From DASYKT01 sp963718105 (GTDB taxonomy: Bacteria > Acidobacteriota > Blastocatellia > Pyrinomonadales > Pyrinomonadaceae): a stretch of DNA of 64,000 nt. Of this stretch, positions 1 through 7,281 are shown piece after piece (positions within the stretch are counted from its first letter, which is position 1; each line of letters begins with the position of its first letter). The translations under genes and the position numbers were made by a program. The DNA lies in assembly GCA_963718105.1 (NCBI GenBank), contig OY970352.1:186001-250000 (forward strand), written 5' to 3'. The notes beneath the pieces are model-generated. The model saw only the letters and a program-made list of their open reading frames with translations. It searched no databases and was not told the DNA's origin.

Positions 1-1436
1 AATACGTGCTCGGAGAGCAGGGGGTTGGTCAACGCCTGTGAGAAAGCATCCACCGCCACCAGGCGGAGAAGCAGGGGAGGCAGAGGAGAATTTTTGGTGT
101 TGTCCTCGGCAAAAAGCCCGACATAAAATTCGACCTTGTCCACGGTCTGATAAGTATTTTTTAGAAAGGCGACAACCTGCGGATCGCTCGATATATCGGA
201 AAAATCTTTTGGGCGTGAAAGCGAAACATATTCGCGGTAGTCACTGTAGGACGCCAACTCGCACAGGCGGCCTTGTTTGATCGCGTCGATCTCCAGGTGC
301 AAAAGGGCATCGGCGGTATTAAAAGCCCCGAGCCTGCCCGTAGTCTGGGAACTCATGTCGGAAAAGGCCTGCGCCAATCCTCCGTTTATCAGCAGTTGGT
401 TATTCATCAGGGTGGCGAAAAGCGGGTAAGGCCGGCCGCCCCAATTGATCGTGCTTGGAATGAGCGAATGCCAGCGGTACAGCAAGCTGAATTCGGTCGT
501 CATCCAGTTAGGTTTGTTCCAGGGCGCATTCCAGACAAATGACGGATCCGCCCGAAAACGGATCGAAGGGGAAATGTGGTTGATATATTCTTCGACCACC
601 ACCTTGATAAAGAGAACGATCAGCGCATTTCTCGAGGTTTGGAATACCCGCTCGTCGTCCCAATCCGGATGAGCGCTTTCGATCTCGCCGGCCAGCCGAT
701 TATGCTCCCGCAAAAAAAGTGTGTTCATCATTGCCACCTGCGGAGAAGCGTTGGCCCGGTCGCCGCCAAAGGCAAAAATACCGGCGCGCAGACCTTCGGG
801 GTCGGGCGTCATCCCGAGAATTTTATCCAGCCCGAGCGGTTTGTCGAGAAATTTTTCAAATTCCGGTTTCATCACCCCGTTTTCAAAGAGAAAAGGCGCG
901 TATTCTTCGTCGCCGATAAATTGCGACTTCATTCGCCCGCGTTTTCCGGGCGTGTCGTCCTTAAGGCGAAGCACCTCGGTTTGCGATTGCAGGCGCCCGT
1001 AGAGGGTGCACATATCTATCTGGTGATTAGAAGTTGTTTGCTTGCGGATATTGTCGGTTTCGCCCGCGCTGGTATCCGGCATCCGCGTTCGAATAAACCC
1101 GTCCGTTAAATATTGGGCAAACGCGGGAAACAGGCACGTCGATTTATCGGACAGTATTTGCTTTCCCCCGGGCTGCTGGAAAAGCCCGGCCAACAATTCC
1201 GGAGGGGGAAGATCGGGAATTTGTTTAGGCGGCAGGTGACGCGCGGCAAAATGCTGGTCCGTCAATGAGACCCAGGAAATATAATTATGCGCGGTGCTGT
1301 AGGGGTGAGGCCGGTGCCGGCAAACATTGACGATGCTGTTTATGGCGAAACTGTTGAGCTTGAGGCCGAACCATGGCCAGATCTCGCTGAGCCTGATAAT
1401 AGGCCACAGAATAAAGTTGGGAATTCGGTCGATCAT
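1..1436 (-). CDS. Cyclooxygenase-like haem peroxidase (animal peroxidase family), 5' part only
   Basis: The reading frame starts at an ATG (1434-1436, minus strand) preceded by AGGAGA five bases upstream and stays open for 478 codons to the window edge, so the C-terminus is missing. By eye it aligns with prostaglandin-endoperoxide synthases. Residues 138-147 match the region around VDLNHIYG. Residues 222-247 contain FAFGGDRAN and LREHNR. Residues 263-287 match the FQTSR and IVIEEYVQHLSG regions. Residues 315-323 (EFSLLYRWH) correspond to the segment holding the catalytic Tyr (Tyr320) and the proximal haem His (His323). The distal Gln is present (Gln108), but the distal His four residues later appears to be Asp112. 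No signal peptide is obvious. Known relatives oxygenate fatty acids; substrate here is unknown. It could equally be a linoleate-diol-synthase-like dioxygenase. Confidence 0.88.
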   Translation of the reverse strand, partial: MIDRIPNFILWPIIRLSEIWPWFGLKLNSFAINSIVNVCRHRPHPYSTAHNYISWVSLTDQHFAARHLPPKQIPDLPPPELLAGLFQQPGGKQILSDKSTCLFPAFAQYLTDGFIRTRMPDTSAGETDNIRKQTTSNHQIDMCTLYGRLQSQTEVLRLKDDTPGKRGRMKSQFIGDEEYAPFLFENGVMKPEFEKFLDKPLGLDKILGMTPDPEGLRAGIFAFGGDRANASPQVAMMNTLFLREHNRLAGEIESAHPDWDDERVFQTSRNALIVLFIKVVVEEYINHISPSIRFRADPSFVWNAPWNKPNWMTTEFSLLYRWHSLIPSTINWGGRPYPLFATLMNNQLLINGGLAQAFSDMSSQTTGRLGAFNTADALLHLEIDAIKQGRLCELASYSDYREYVSLSRPKDFSDISSDPQVVAFLKNTYQTVDKVEFYVGLFAEDNTKNSPLPPLLLRLVAVDAFSQALTNPLLSEHV

Positions 1437-1577
1437 AATTGTCTCCTGGGTGTTGGGTTCGGGGGTTGCGAGGCTAACTATAACGGATAGTCAGATAGAA
1501 ACCTAGCAAAATGCGGTGAAGAATATGCCGCCCGGAATAACTGAAATTCCCGCCTACCGGAAACGCCCGGGATAACA

Positions 1578-1605
1578 TTGACTTGTGCCGCGGTATCGGT
1601 AGACT
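1578..1605 (+). promoter_or_regulatory. Possible sigma70-type promoter for the hydrolase gene
   Basis: TTGACT (1578-1583) and TAGACT (1600-1605) are separated by 16 bp, about 70 bp before the start at 1674. The -10 element is poor, so this is only a candidate. The rest of the 1437-1673 interval between the divergent genes shows nothing else clear. Confidence 0.3.
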
Positions 1606-1673
1606 GTTTTCGTAATCAAATTATGTAAAGCTTGCCGGGTTACGGAAATGGCCCCGCTAATTAACCACCTACA

Positions 1674-2363
1674 ATGAATGCTGCGATTCAGGAAAACCTT
1701 TCATTCAAAGCTGAAGTAAATCTCTACTACGACCTCTTCGTACCCGAAACCGCAGAAACGCCTGCGCCGCTGCTTATCGTCACGCACGGTTATGGCGAGA
1801 ACAAGCGTTGGGCCATGCGGAGCGCGCAGGATATGGCGCCGGAAGGTTTTGCCATCGCTTCGCTGCAGGGGCTTTACCAGCAGATACAAGAGCCGAAAGA
1901 GCCGGGCGGACCGCTGCGTTTCGGGTTCGGCTGGCTTTCGAATTTCAAGCCGGAAGAATCGATCGCCTTGCATCACAAATTCGTGCTGGATGTGATAGAA
2001 AAATTAACGAGTGACGGCACTGTCGACAAAGAGAAAATTTTCCTGCTCGGGTTTTCGCAAACGTGCGCGCTCGATTATCGTTTTGCGCTGACGCATCGCG
2101 GCGTTCTCCGCAGCATTTTCGGGCTCTGCGGCGGCGTTCCCGGCGACCTGGAAACTAATGAATTGTTTGGCGAGACAGACATTCCCGCTTACTATCTCTA
2201 CGGCGATACCGACAAATATGTGCCGGTGGAAAAATTCAAAGAAAATGCCGAAAGACTGGCGAAATTCGTCAAAGCTCTTACCGTTAAACAATACATCGCC
2301 GGCCACGAGGTCTCGCCCGAGATGCGCGCGGATGTTAAAGAGTGGCTGGCAGAATTGAAGTAA
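1674..2363 (+). CDS. Alpha/beta hydrolase, phospholipase/carboxylesterase type
   Basis: A 229-residue single-domain alpha/beta hydrolase without signal peptide, the usual size for the cytosolic phospholipase/carboxylesterase family. HGYGE (38-42) forms the oxyanion region. The nucleophile elbow is GFSQT (126-130, Ser128), where the family normally has GFSQG. The acid is probably Asp180 in YGDTDKYVP, and the base is His211 in AGHEV. The Gly to Thr change after the elbow is unusual because a small residue is normally needed there. The protein should hydrolyse a short ester or thioester, but the substrate cannot be told. It is a lone gene, divergent from the peroxidase and followed by a family A palindrome. 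Confidence 0.8.
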   Translation: MNAAIQENLSFKAEVNLYYDLFVPETAETPAPLLIVTHGYGENKRWAMRSAQDMAPEGFAIASLQGLYQQIQEPKEPGGPLRFGFGWLSNFKPEESIALHHKFVLDVIEKLTSDGTVDKEKIFLLGFSQTCALDYRFALTHRGVLRSIFGLCGGVPGDLETNELFGETDIPAYYLYGDTDKYVPVEKFKENAERLAKFVKALTVKQYIAGHEVSPEMRADVKEWLAELK

Positions 2364-2374
2364 AAAAGTAACGG

Positions 2375-2490
2375 GTCAGTACCGGGAACGAAGTGACCGG
2401 CTTCCGGTATAAAATTAACCTTACCTTTGCAAAATAAAGATTAACAAACCAAATGTATCATTAGCCGGTCTCTACGTTCCCGGTACTGAC
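2375..2490. repeat. Palindromic intergenic element, family A
   Basis: Arms 2375-2400 and 2465-2490 are inverted copies of about 26 bp (GTCAGTACCGGGAACG followed by a variable part ending GACCGG) with two mismatches, separated by an AT-rich 64-bp centre. Relatives lie at 14287-14436, 23441-23546 and, as a variant, 18483-18570. Confidence 0.85.
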
Positions 2491-2659
2491 TTCATTTATC
2501 CTTATAAAATTTAAAGCTCACCCTGCAACCTAACCCGCTTTCCGGCGCATCTTTAGAACTAGCTTCGCAAGCTATAAAAGATCGAAAAAAAACATATTTT
2601 CATGCGGCAACATGCAAGCCGGGGTGTACGTCTGCGTTCACTTTACGAGGAAAGGTTTT

Positions 2660-4147
2660 ATGAAAAAGCGCTCGCGGTTAGATCTCATCGAAGTAAAAAG
2701 TCCCTGCACGCAGGATTGGAACCGGATGTACGGCAACGATCAAGTGCGTTTTTGCGAGCATTGCGTCAAGCACGTGCATGACCTTTCCGCCATGACGCGG
2801 CGGAAGGCCGAAAGATTTGTCGCCCGCGCCGCCCAAGGGGGAAGCTCGATCTGTGTGCGTTACACTCCCGGCCCCGACGGTAAGGTCCAAACCGCGAGCG
2901 ACAAACTTTACCAGATCACCAGCCGCGCTTCGCGCCTGGCGGCTACCATTTTCGGCGCTTCGCTAACGCTGGCCTCGGCGGCGTACGCGCAAAACGACAC
3001 CAGTGCGGCGGCCCCGGCCAGAGACGGCGTGGTGCGGCCGGAGACACAAGTGAAAAATAGCGGCAAGTTGGGGGAGCTGGGCGAGGCGCAAACTTCAGGC
3101 TCGATACACGGGACCGTTTTCGGTGCGAACCAGGGTGCGGTGGCGAATGTGTCCATCATCTTAACCGATGAAAAAGACGGAACAAGAAGAGTGGCCAACT
3201 CCGATGAAACAGGTAATTACGTTTTTTCCGGCGTTGAAAAAGGCCAATATACGATCAGGTTCGATGGCGCATACGGCTTTAAAGCCACGGCGCTCCAGAA
3301 CATCGATTTTGGCGGCGCGGCCGACGCAAAATACGACCTGATGTTGGAAATCGAACAGCCGCAGCAGATCGTGGTCATGGGCGACATAGCTGTACGGATC
3401 AGCTATGAAAATCAGCTCGTCATGGCGGTGGAAAACAAAGACATCGAGCAAATAAAACACCTGATCGCGCTTAATGTCGAGATCAATCGCAAAGACCAGA
3501 ACGCCGGCCTCACGGCGCTTCATCTGGCGGTGCAAAAAGGCAGCCCGGAGATCGTGGAGCTTTTGCTTAACGCCGGCGCAAAGGTAAATGTACGCGACGA
3601 GCAACGCCGTACACCATTGATGATGCTCTCCGGATATTCCAGCGACGATGTGGTGCTGGAGGGTTTCGTACAGGAAGGCCCCGCGCCGGAAGTCCCCGAA
3701 CCGGAAAGCGAAGCTGAAGCGGAAAATACCGACATTGATGAGCCGAAAGAACGTCCTGCCGGGGAAAGCGCCCCGTCTGCAACCAAGATATTTGATCTTC
3801 TGATCAGCCACGGCGCAAAGATCGATCTGCGCGATTCCAGCGGCATGAACGCCCTGATGCATGCCGCGCAAAACGGCGAAACCGAGGTAGTGCGCTTGCT
3901 GCTCGCTCAAGGGGCCGATGTGAATCTCCGGACGAACGACGGCCGCACTGCTTTAATGGACGCGGTTGGAAGTTCGGACATCGAATGTGTCCGCGCGCTT
4001 CTTAACGCCGGTGCGGAGGTAGATGCAAAAGACTCGGAAGGTGAAACGGCAATGTCGCTCTGCGAAGATGAGGACATCAGGCAACTGCTGATCACGCACG
4101 GAGCTCGCGAAACAGAGGAACCGGAAGAAGAACCTGAGGATCATTAG
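2660..4147 (+). CDS. Exported or membrane-anchored ankyrin-repeat protein with Cys-rich N-terminal module
   Basis: The start at 2660 is chosen because GAGGAAAGG lies just upstream; an in-frame ATG at 2612 has no such site. The 495-residue protein has four parts. Residues 14-70 are a compact module with Cys16, Cys32, Cys35 and Cys65 (core QVRFCEHC), a pattern I recognise from acidobacterial proteins but cannot name functionally. Residues 92-111 are a hydrophobic segment ending ASAAYAQ. Residues 145-231 look like a carboxypeptidase-regulatory-like beta domain (GTVFGANQGAVANVSI). Residues 253-486 hold about five ankyrin repeats interrupted by an acidic low-complexity insert (340-372). The N-terminal module would remain in the cytoplasm if the hydrophobic segment is a membrane anchor. 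Ankyrin repeats suggest protein binding; no partner is visible. Confidence 0.8.
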   Translation: MKKRSRLDLIEVKSPCTQDWNRMYGNDQVRFCEHCVKHVHDLSAMTRRKAERFVARAAQGGSSICVRYTPGPDGKVQTASDKLYQITSRASRLAATIFGASLTLASAAYAQNDTSAAAPARDGVVRPETQVKNSGKLGELGEAQTSGSIHGTVFGANQGAVANVSIILTDEKDGTRRVANSDETGNYVFSGVEKGQYTIRFDGAYGFKATALQNIDFGGAADAKYDLMLEIEQPQQIVVMGDIAVRISYENQLVMAVENKDIEQIKHLIALNVEINRKDQNAGLTALHLAVQKGSPEIVELLLNAGAKVNVRDEQRRTPLMMLSGYSSDDVVLEGFVQEGPAPEVPEPESEAEAENTDIDEPKERPAGESAPSATKIFDLLISHGAKIDLRDSSGMNALMHAAQNGETEVVRLLLAQGADVNLRTNDGRTALMDAVGSSDIECVRALLNAGAEVDAKDSEGETAMSLCEDEDIRQLLITHGARETEEPEEEPEDH

Positions 4148-4171
4148 CCGCATATACTTAACAAACAAAGC

Positions 4172-4259
4172 TCATGTCAGTAGCCCGCGCATCAGCAAGG
4201 GTGCGTATTTATTGCGTTTAAATTGCGCCCTTCCTCACGGTCGGGCTACGGACACATGC
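4172..4259. repeat. Palindromic intergenic element, family J
   Basis: The left arm begins CATGTCAGTAGCCCG (about 4174-4204). The right arm (about 4225-4257) is its imperfect reverse complement, ending CGGGCTACGGACACATG. I saw no second copy in the window. It lies just after the ankyrin gene. Confidence 0.7.
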
Positions 4260-4295
4260 ACTTAATCAAACAACACCGAATTACATCACTATCAG

Positions 4296-4347
4296 ATCGC
4301 CCGCTAATTTTCGCCGCTAAAATTTTAGTGGTAAAATAGTGGGCGAT
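4296..4347. promoter_or_regulatory. Nested 52-bp palindrome upstream of the TonB-like gene
   Basis: An inner near-perfect palindrome (CCGCTAAAATTTTAGTGG, 4314-4331, one mismatch) sits inside outer arms ATCGCCCGCTAATTTT (4296-4311) and AAAATAGTGGGCGAT (4333-4347). TAAAAT at 4333-4338 could be a -10 element, about 50 bp before the next start codon. It may be an operator, or simply another palindromic element. Confidence 0.5.
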
Positions 4348-4389
4348 TTTGGCTTAACCAAACAAAAAACGATAGCCTGACGGAAAACT

Positions 4390-5361
4390 ATGAGAAATTG
4401 TCCGAAATGCGGTGCGCAATACGATAACGAAACGCTTCTTTTTTGCACCAGGGACGGCACGCCGCTGCTGCCCGCGGGAAACGAGCCGGAATTTACCGAT
4501 ATGCCCAGCGAAAGCTGGCCCAAGGAAAACCGGGAAGAAGACACGGTCGTTATCTCAAAACCGGGCGCGGAAAAGATAGTCGTGCCAACGGGTGAGCCGC
4601 AAACCGGGCCGAGCGCTCCGCGCCCGCCGGTCCAGCCCCGGCCTATTCCGCCGTACCAACCGCCGCCCAGGCAGCGCATCGGCTTAACGATCGTACTGAC
4701 CGCTCTGTGCACGATCGCGGTCATCGCGCTGGCGATAGCGCTCTGGTGGGCGATGAACGGCGGCCCGTCAAATATGCCGGTCAACGGAAATCTCGACGCC
4801 AACCTGCTTAATAATAATTACAACGCCAACGCGAATATGTTCAACATAAATACGAATTATAATTTGTCGAACATAAACATGAACACCAACGCGAATTTTA
4901 ATTCGAGCACAGGTTTTAACTTTAATTTCAACAGCAACTCGAATTTCAATACTAACGTGAACGCGAACGCGAATTTGAAACCGAGCCCGACGCCGAAACC
5001 TTCACCAACGCCAAAACCTTCGCCTTCGGAAACTCCCGACGACGGCGGCGATGATGGCGATGGGCCCACACCGACCGCCACGCCTAAGGCGATCGATGCG
5101 GGAATGTTAAATTCGCGGGTGTTGAGCCTGCCGACGCCTACCTACCCGGCATCGGCGAAAAGCGCGGGCATCTCCGGGTCGGTGAGCGTGAACGTAATGG
5201 TCGATGAACAGGGAAATGTGACCTCGGCCAGGGCGGTAAGCGGACCGGCGGTACTGCGCCCGGCAGCCGAAGCCGCGGCACGGCAAGCAAGATTTCGTCC
5301 GCCCAGAATAGGCACGCAGCCGACAAAAATGACCGGTATGCTGCTTTTTAATTTTCAATAA
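4390..5361 (+). CDS. Zinc-ribbon / Asn-rich linker / TonB C-terminal domain protein
   Basis: The 323-residue protein opens with a zinc-ribbon-like motif (Cys4, Cys7, Cys19, then RDGTPL). A proline-rich segment follows, then one membrane helix (about 97-120). Next comes an extraordinary Asn-rich stretch (about 132-196, mostly N with A, F, T, S, L) and a PTPKPSP linker (197-232). The C-terminal domain (about 238-323) has PTYPASAKSAGISGSV and VDEQGNV, typical of TonB C-terminal domains. The likely topology is ribbon in the cytoplasm and TonB domain in the periplasm. A TonB domain without ExbB/ExbD or a receptor nearby could be a structural or regulatory variant and not an energy transducer. It precedes recN by 35 bp. 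Confidence 0.82.
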   Translation: MRNCPKCGAQYDNETLLFCTRDGTPLLPAGNEPEFTDMPSESWPKENREEDTVVISKPGAEKIVVPTGEPQTGPSAPRPPVQPRPIPPYQPPPRQRIGLTIVLTALCTIAVIALAIALWWAMNGGPSNMPVNGNLDANLLNNNYNANANMFNINTNYNLSNINMNTNANFNSSTGFNFNFNSNSNFNTNVNANANLKPSPTPKPSPTPKPSPSETPDDGGDDGDGPTPTATPKAIDAGMLNSRVLSLPTPTYPASAKSAGISGSVSVNVMVDEQGNVTSARAVSGPAVLRPAAEAAARQARFRPPRIGTQPTKMTGMLLFNFQ

Positions 5362-5396
5362 ATTCGTTCCGGTTCATACTTCCTAGCTCAGACTAT

Positions 5397-7103
5397 ATGC
5401 TTAGCCTGCTAAAGATAGACAATATCGCCCTGATAGATAAACTCGACAACGAGTTTTCGCCGGGGCTGAATTTACTGACCGGCGAAACCGGCTCGGGCAA
5501 ATCCATCATTGTCGATTCGCTGGCCGTTCTGACAGGCGAACGCGCGTCCTCGGACCTGGTCAAGGAAGGCCGCACCGAAGCCGTGATCGAAGGTTTATTC
5601 ACTCTGCCCGGCGATAAAAAGCTGCGGACCCTGCTGGGTGAGGCCGGGATCGAATTTGAGGCGGCTGAAAAGATCGAGCTGATAGTGCGGCGCGAACTAT
5701 CGCTTGGCGGGAAAAACCGGATCTTTATTAATAACCAACTGGTGACGCAGGCCTACCTGAAAAAGATCGGCATATTTCTGGCGGACATTCACGGGCAGGG
5801 CGAGCAGCAAGCGCTTTACGACCCGGCAACGCATCTTGAAATGCTGGACGATTACGCGGGCGTGCGCGGTTTGCGCGACAAGCTGGCGGAAAAATATCTC
5901 GAATGGTCGGAGGTGCGGGCTGAACTGCGGCAGCTTAATAGCGACGAAGCACGAAAATTACAATTGATCGATCTTTTGAGATTCCAGGTAAAAGAGATAA
6001 ACACAGCCGCCCTGCAGCCGGACGAAGAAGAAAAACTGGAAGATGAAAAACGAAAATTAAATAACGCGGAAAAATTGTCGATGCTGACGGATGAAAGCTA
6101 TTCTCTGCTTTACGACAACAACGATTCAACGGCCTCGACGTTGGAGAAAGCCGCTCGGCGCATCGCCGAACTTTCCGAATTCGAAGCGAAATTTGCCGAG
6201 CATAAAGAAAATCTCACCACCGCCAAAGCGCTGGTCGAAGACCTTGCTTTTTTGCTGAGAGATTACCGGAACAGCCTTGAGTTTTCGCCGGAGAGATTGG
6301 AAGAAATAGAAACGCGGCTGGCTGAAATATCAAGACTGAAAAGAAAATACGGCGCGACGGTCGCGGAGGTGCTGCTGCACCTGCAGGAATCCGAAGAACG
6401 CCTGAACAGAATAGAAACCGCCGAGCTGCGCGAGGAAGAATTGCGCGCCGGGGCGCAAAAACTTCGCGGCGATTACCTGGGCCTCGCCGTCGATCTGCAC
6501 CAGAAACGAACAAAAGCCGCGCGCGGATTTGAAAAAGAAGTCAGTGAAAATCTGAAGGCGGTCGCGCTCGAGAAAGCGGTTTTTAGAGTGCAGATCACCG
6601 CTCCGGAAAATGAAGAATTGAATGACGCTGACGACGATAAAGCTTTAACGATCAATGGTTTCAACCAAATAGAGTTTTACTTTTCCGCCAACCCGGGCGA
6701 ATCGCCGAAACCCATTTCTAAAGTCGCTTCGGGCGGCGAGGCCTCGCGGCTAATGCTTATTTTGAAAACCACCGCGCGGCTTTCCGAGCAGGAAAAGACC
6801 GTCGTGTTTGACGAGATCGACTCCGGCATCGGCGGCCGCGTGGCAGAGGCCGTCGGCCTTAAATTAAAACAGCTCGCGAAAACTCACCAGGTGCTTTGCG
6901 TTACTCACCAGCCGCAGATCGCTTCGCTGGCCGATGAACATTTTCTGGTCGAAAAATCCGTGGCGAATAAAAAGACGGTTATCGCTTTGAGGAAGTTGAA
7001 CGCCGATGAGCGTGTCGAAGAGATCGCCCGGATGTTTGCCGGCGAAGAGATCACCGAAACCGCCCGCACCCACGCTAAAGAAATGATCGCCGCGAGGAAG
7101 TAA
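5397..7103 (+). CDS. recN: DNA repair protein RecN
   Basis: RecN is an SMC-like ATPase that acts in double-strand-break repair. This 568-residue protein has the expected length and layout. Walker A is GETGSGKS (29-36), and the N-terminal sequence matches the family's ALID start. Long charged coiled coils occupy roughly 150-390. The ABC signature VASGGEASRL lies near 442, and Walker B VVFDEIDSGIGG near 468-479. The C-terminus has the D-loop/switch region (CVTHQPQIASLADEHF). The ATG at 5397 follows the TonB-like gene closely. It has no evident LexA box and is followed by a family B palindrome. Confidence 0.96.
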   Translation: MLSLLKIDNIALIDKLDNEFSPGLNLLTGETGSGKSIIVDSLAVLTGERASSDLVKEGRTEAVIEGLFTLPGDKKLRTLLGEAGIEFEAAEKIELIVRRELSLGGKNRIFINNQLVTQAYLKKIGIFLADIHGQGEQQALYDPATHLEMLDDYAGVRGLRDKLAEKYLEWSEVRAELRQLNSDEARKLQLIDLLRFQVKEINTAALQPDEEEKLEDEKRKLNNAEKLSMLTDESYSLLYDNNDSTASTLEKAARRIAELSEFEAKFAEHKENLTTAKALVEDLAFLLRDYRNSLEFSPERLEEIETRLAEISRLKRKYGATVAEVLLHLQESEERLNRIETAELREEELRAGAQKLRGDYLGLAVDLHQKRTKAARGFEKEVSENLKAVALEKAVFRVQITAPENEELNDADDDKALTINGFNQIEFYFSANPGESPKPISKVASGGEASRLMLILKTTARLSEQEKTVVFDEIDSGIGGRVAEAVGLKLKQLAKTHQVLCVTHQPQIASLADEHFLVEKSVANKKTVIALRKLNADERVEEIARMFAGEEITETARTHAKEMIAARK

Positions 7104-7105
7104 AC

Positions 7106-7280
7106 TGGAAGCGCGGACGGCCCGTCCGCATTTGAACTTACTGCGCGAATCGAATGCAAAACACTTTCGCCGCAAGGAAACGCAAAAAACACAAAAAAGA
7201 AACTAATATTCTGTGCTTTTTTGCGGCTAACATCTTCGCTTGTCTGCGACAAGCATTGCGGACGGGACGTCCGCGCTCCA
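7106..7280. repeat. Palindromic intergenic element, family B (copy 1)
   Basis: Outer arms at 7106-7130 and 7256-7280 contain GCGCGGACG and CGTCCGCGCTCCA and are inverted with few mismatches. A second pair of arms lies inside (TTTCGCCGCAAGG near 7166, and TTTTTTGCGGCTAAC near 7216), so the element is nested. It fills the whole gap between the convergent recN and PIG-L genes and ends one base before the PIG-L stop codon. Confidence 0.85.
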
Positions 7281-7281
7281 A

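Noticed and set aside
1..1490. Several plus-strand reading frames of 65-177 codons in the first 1.5 kb
   Set aside because: They overlap the minus-strand peroxidase frame, have no family resemblance and no ribosome-binding sites; they are shadows of that gene.
3161..3910. 249-codon minus-strand frame opposite the ankyrin gene
   Set aside because: It mirrors the ankyrin coding frame and shows no recognisable domain or start signal.
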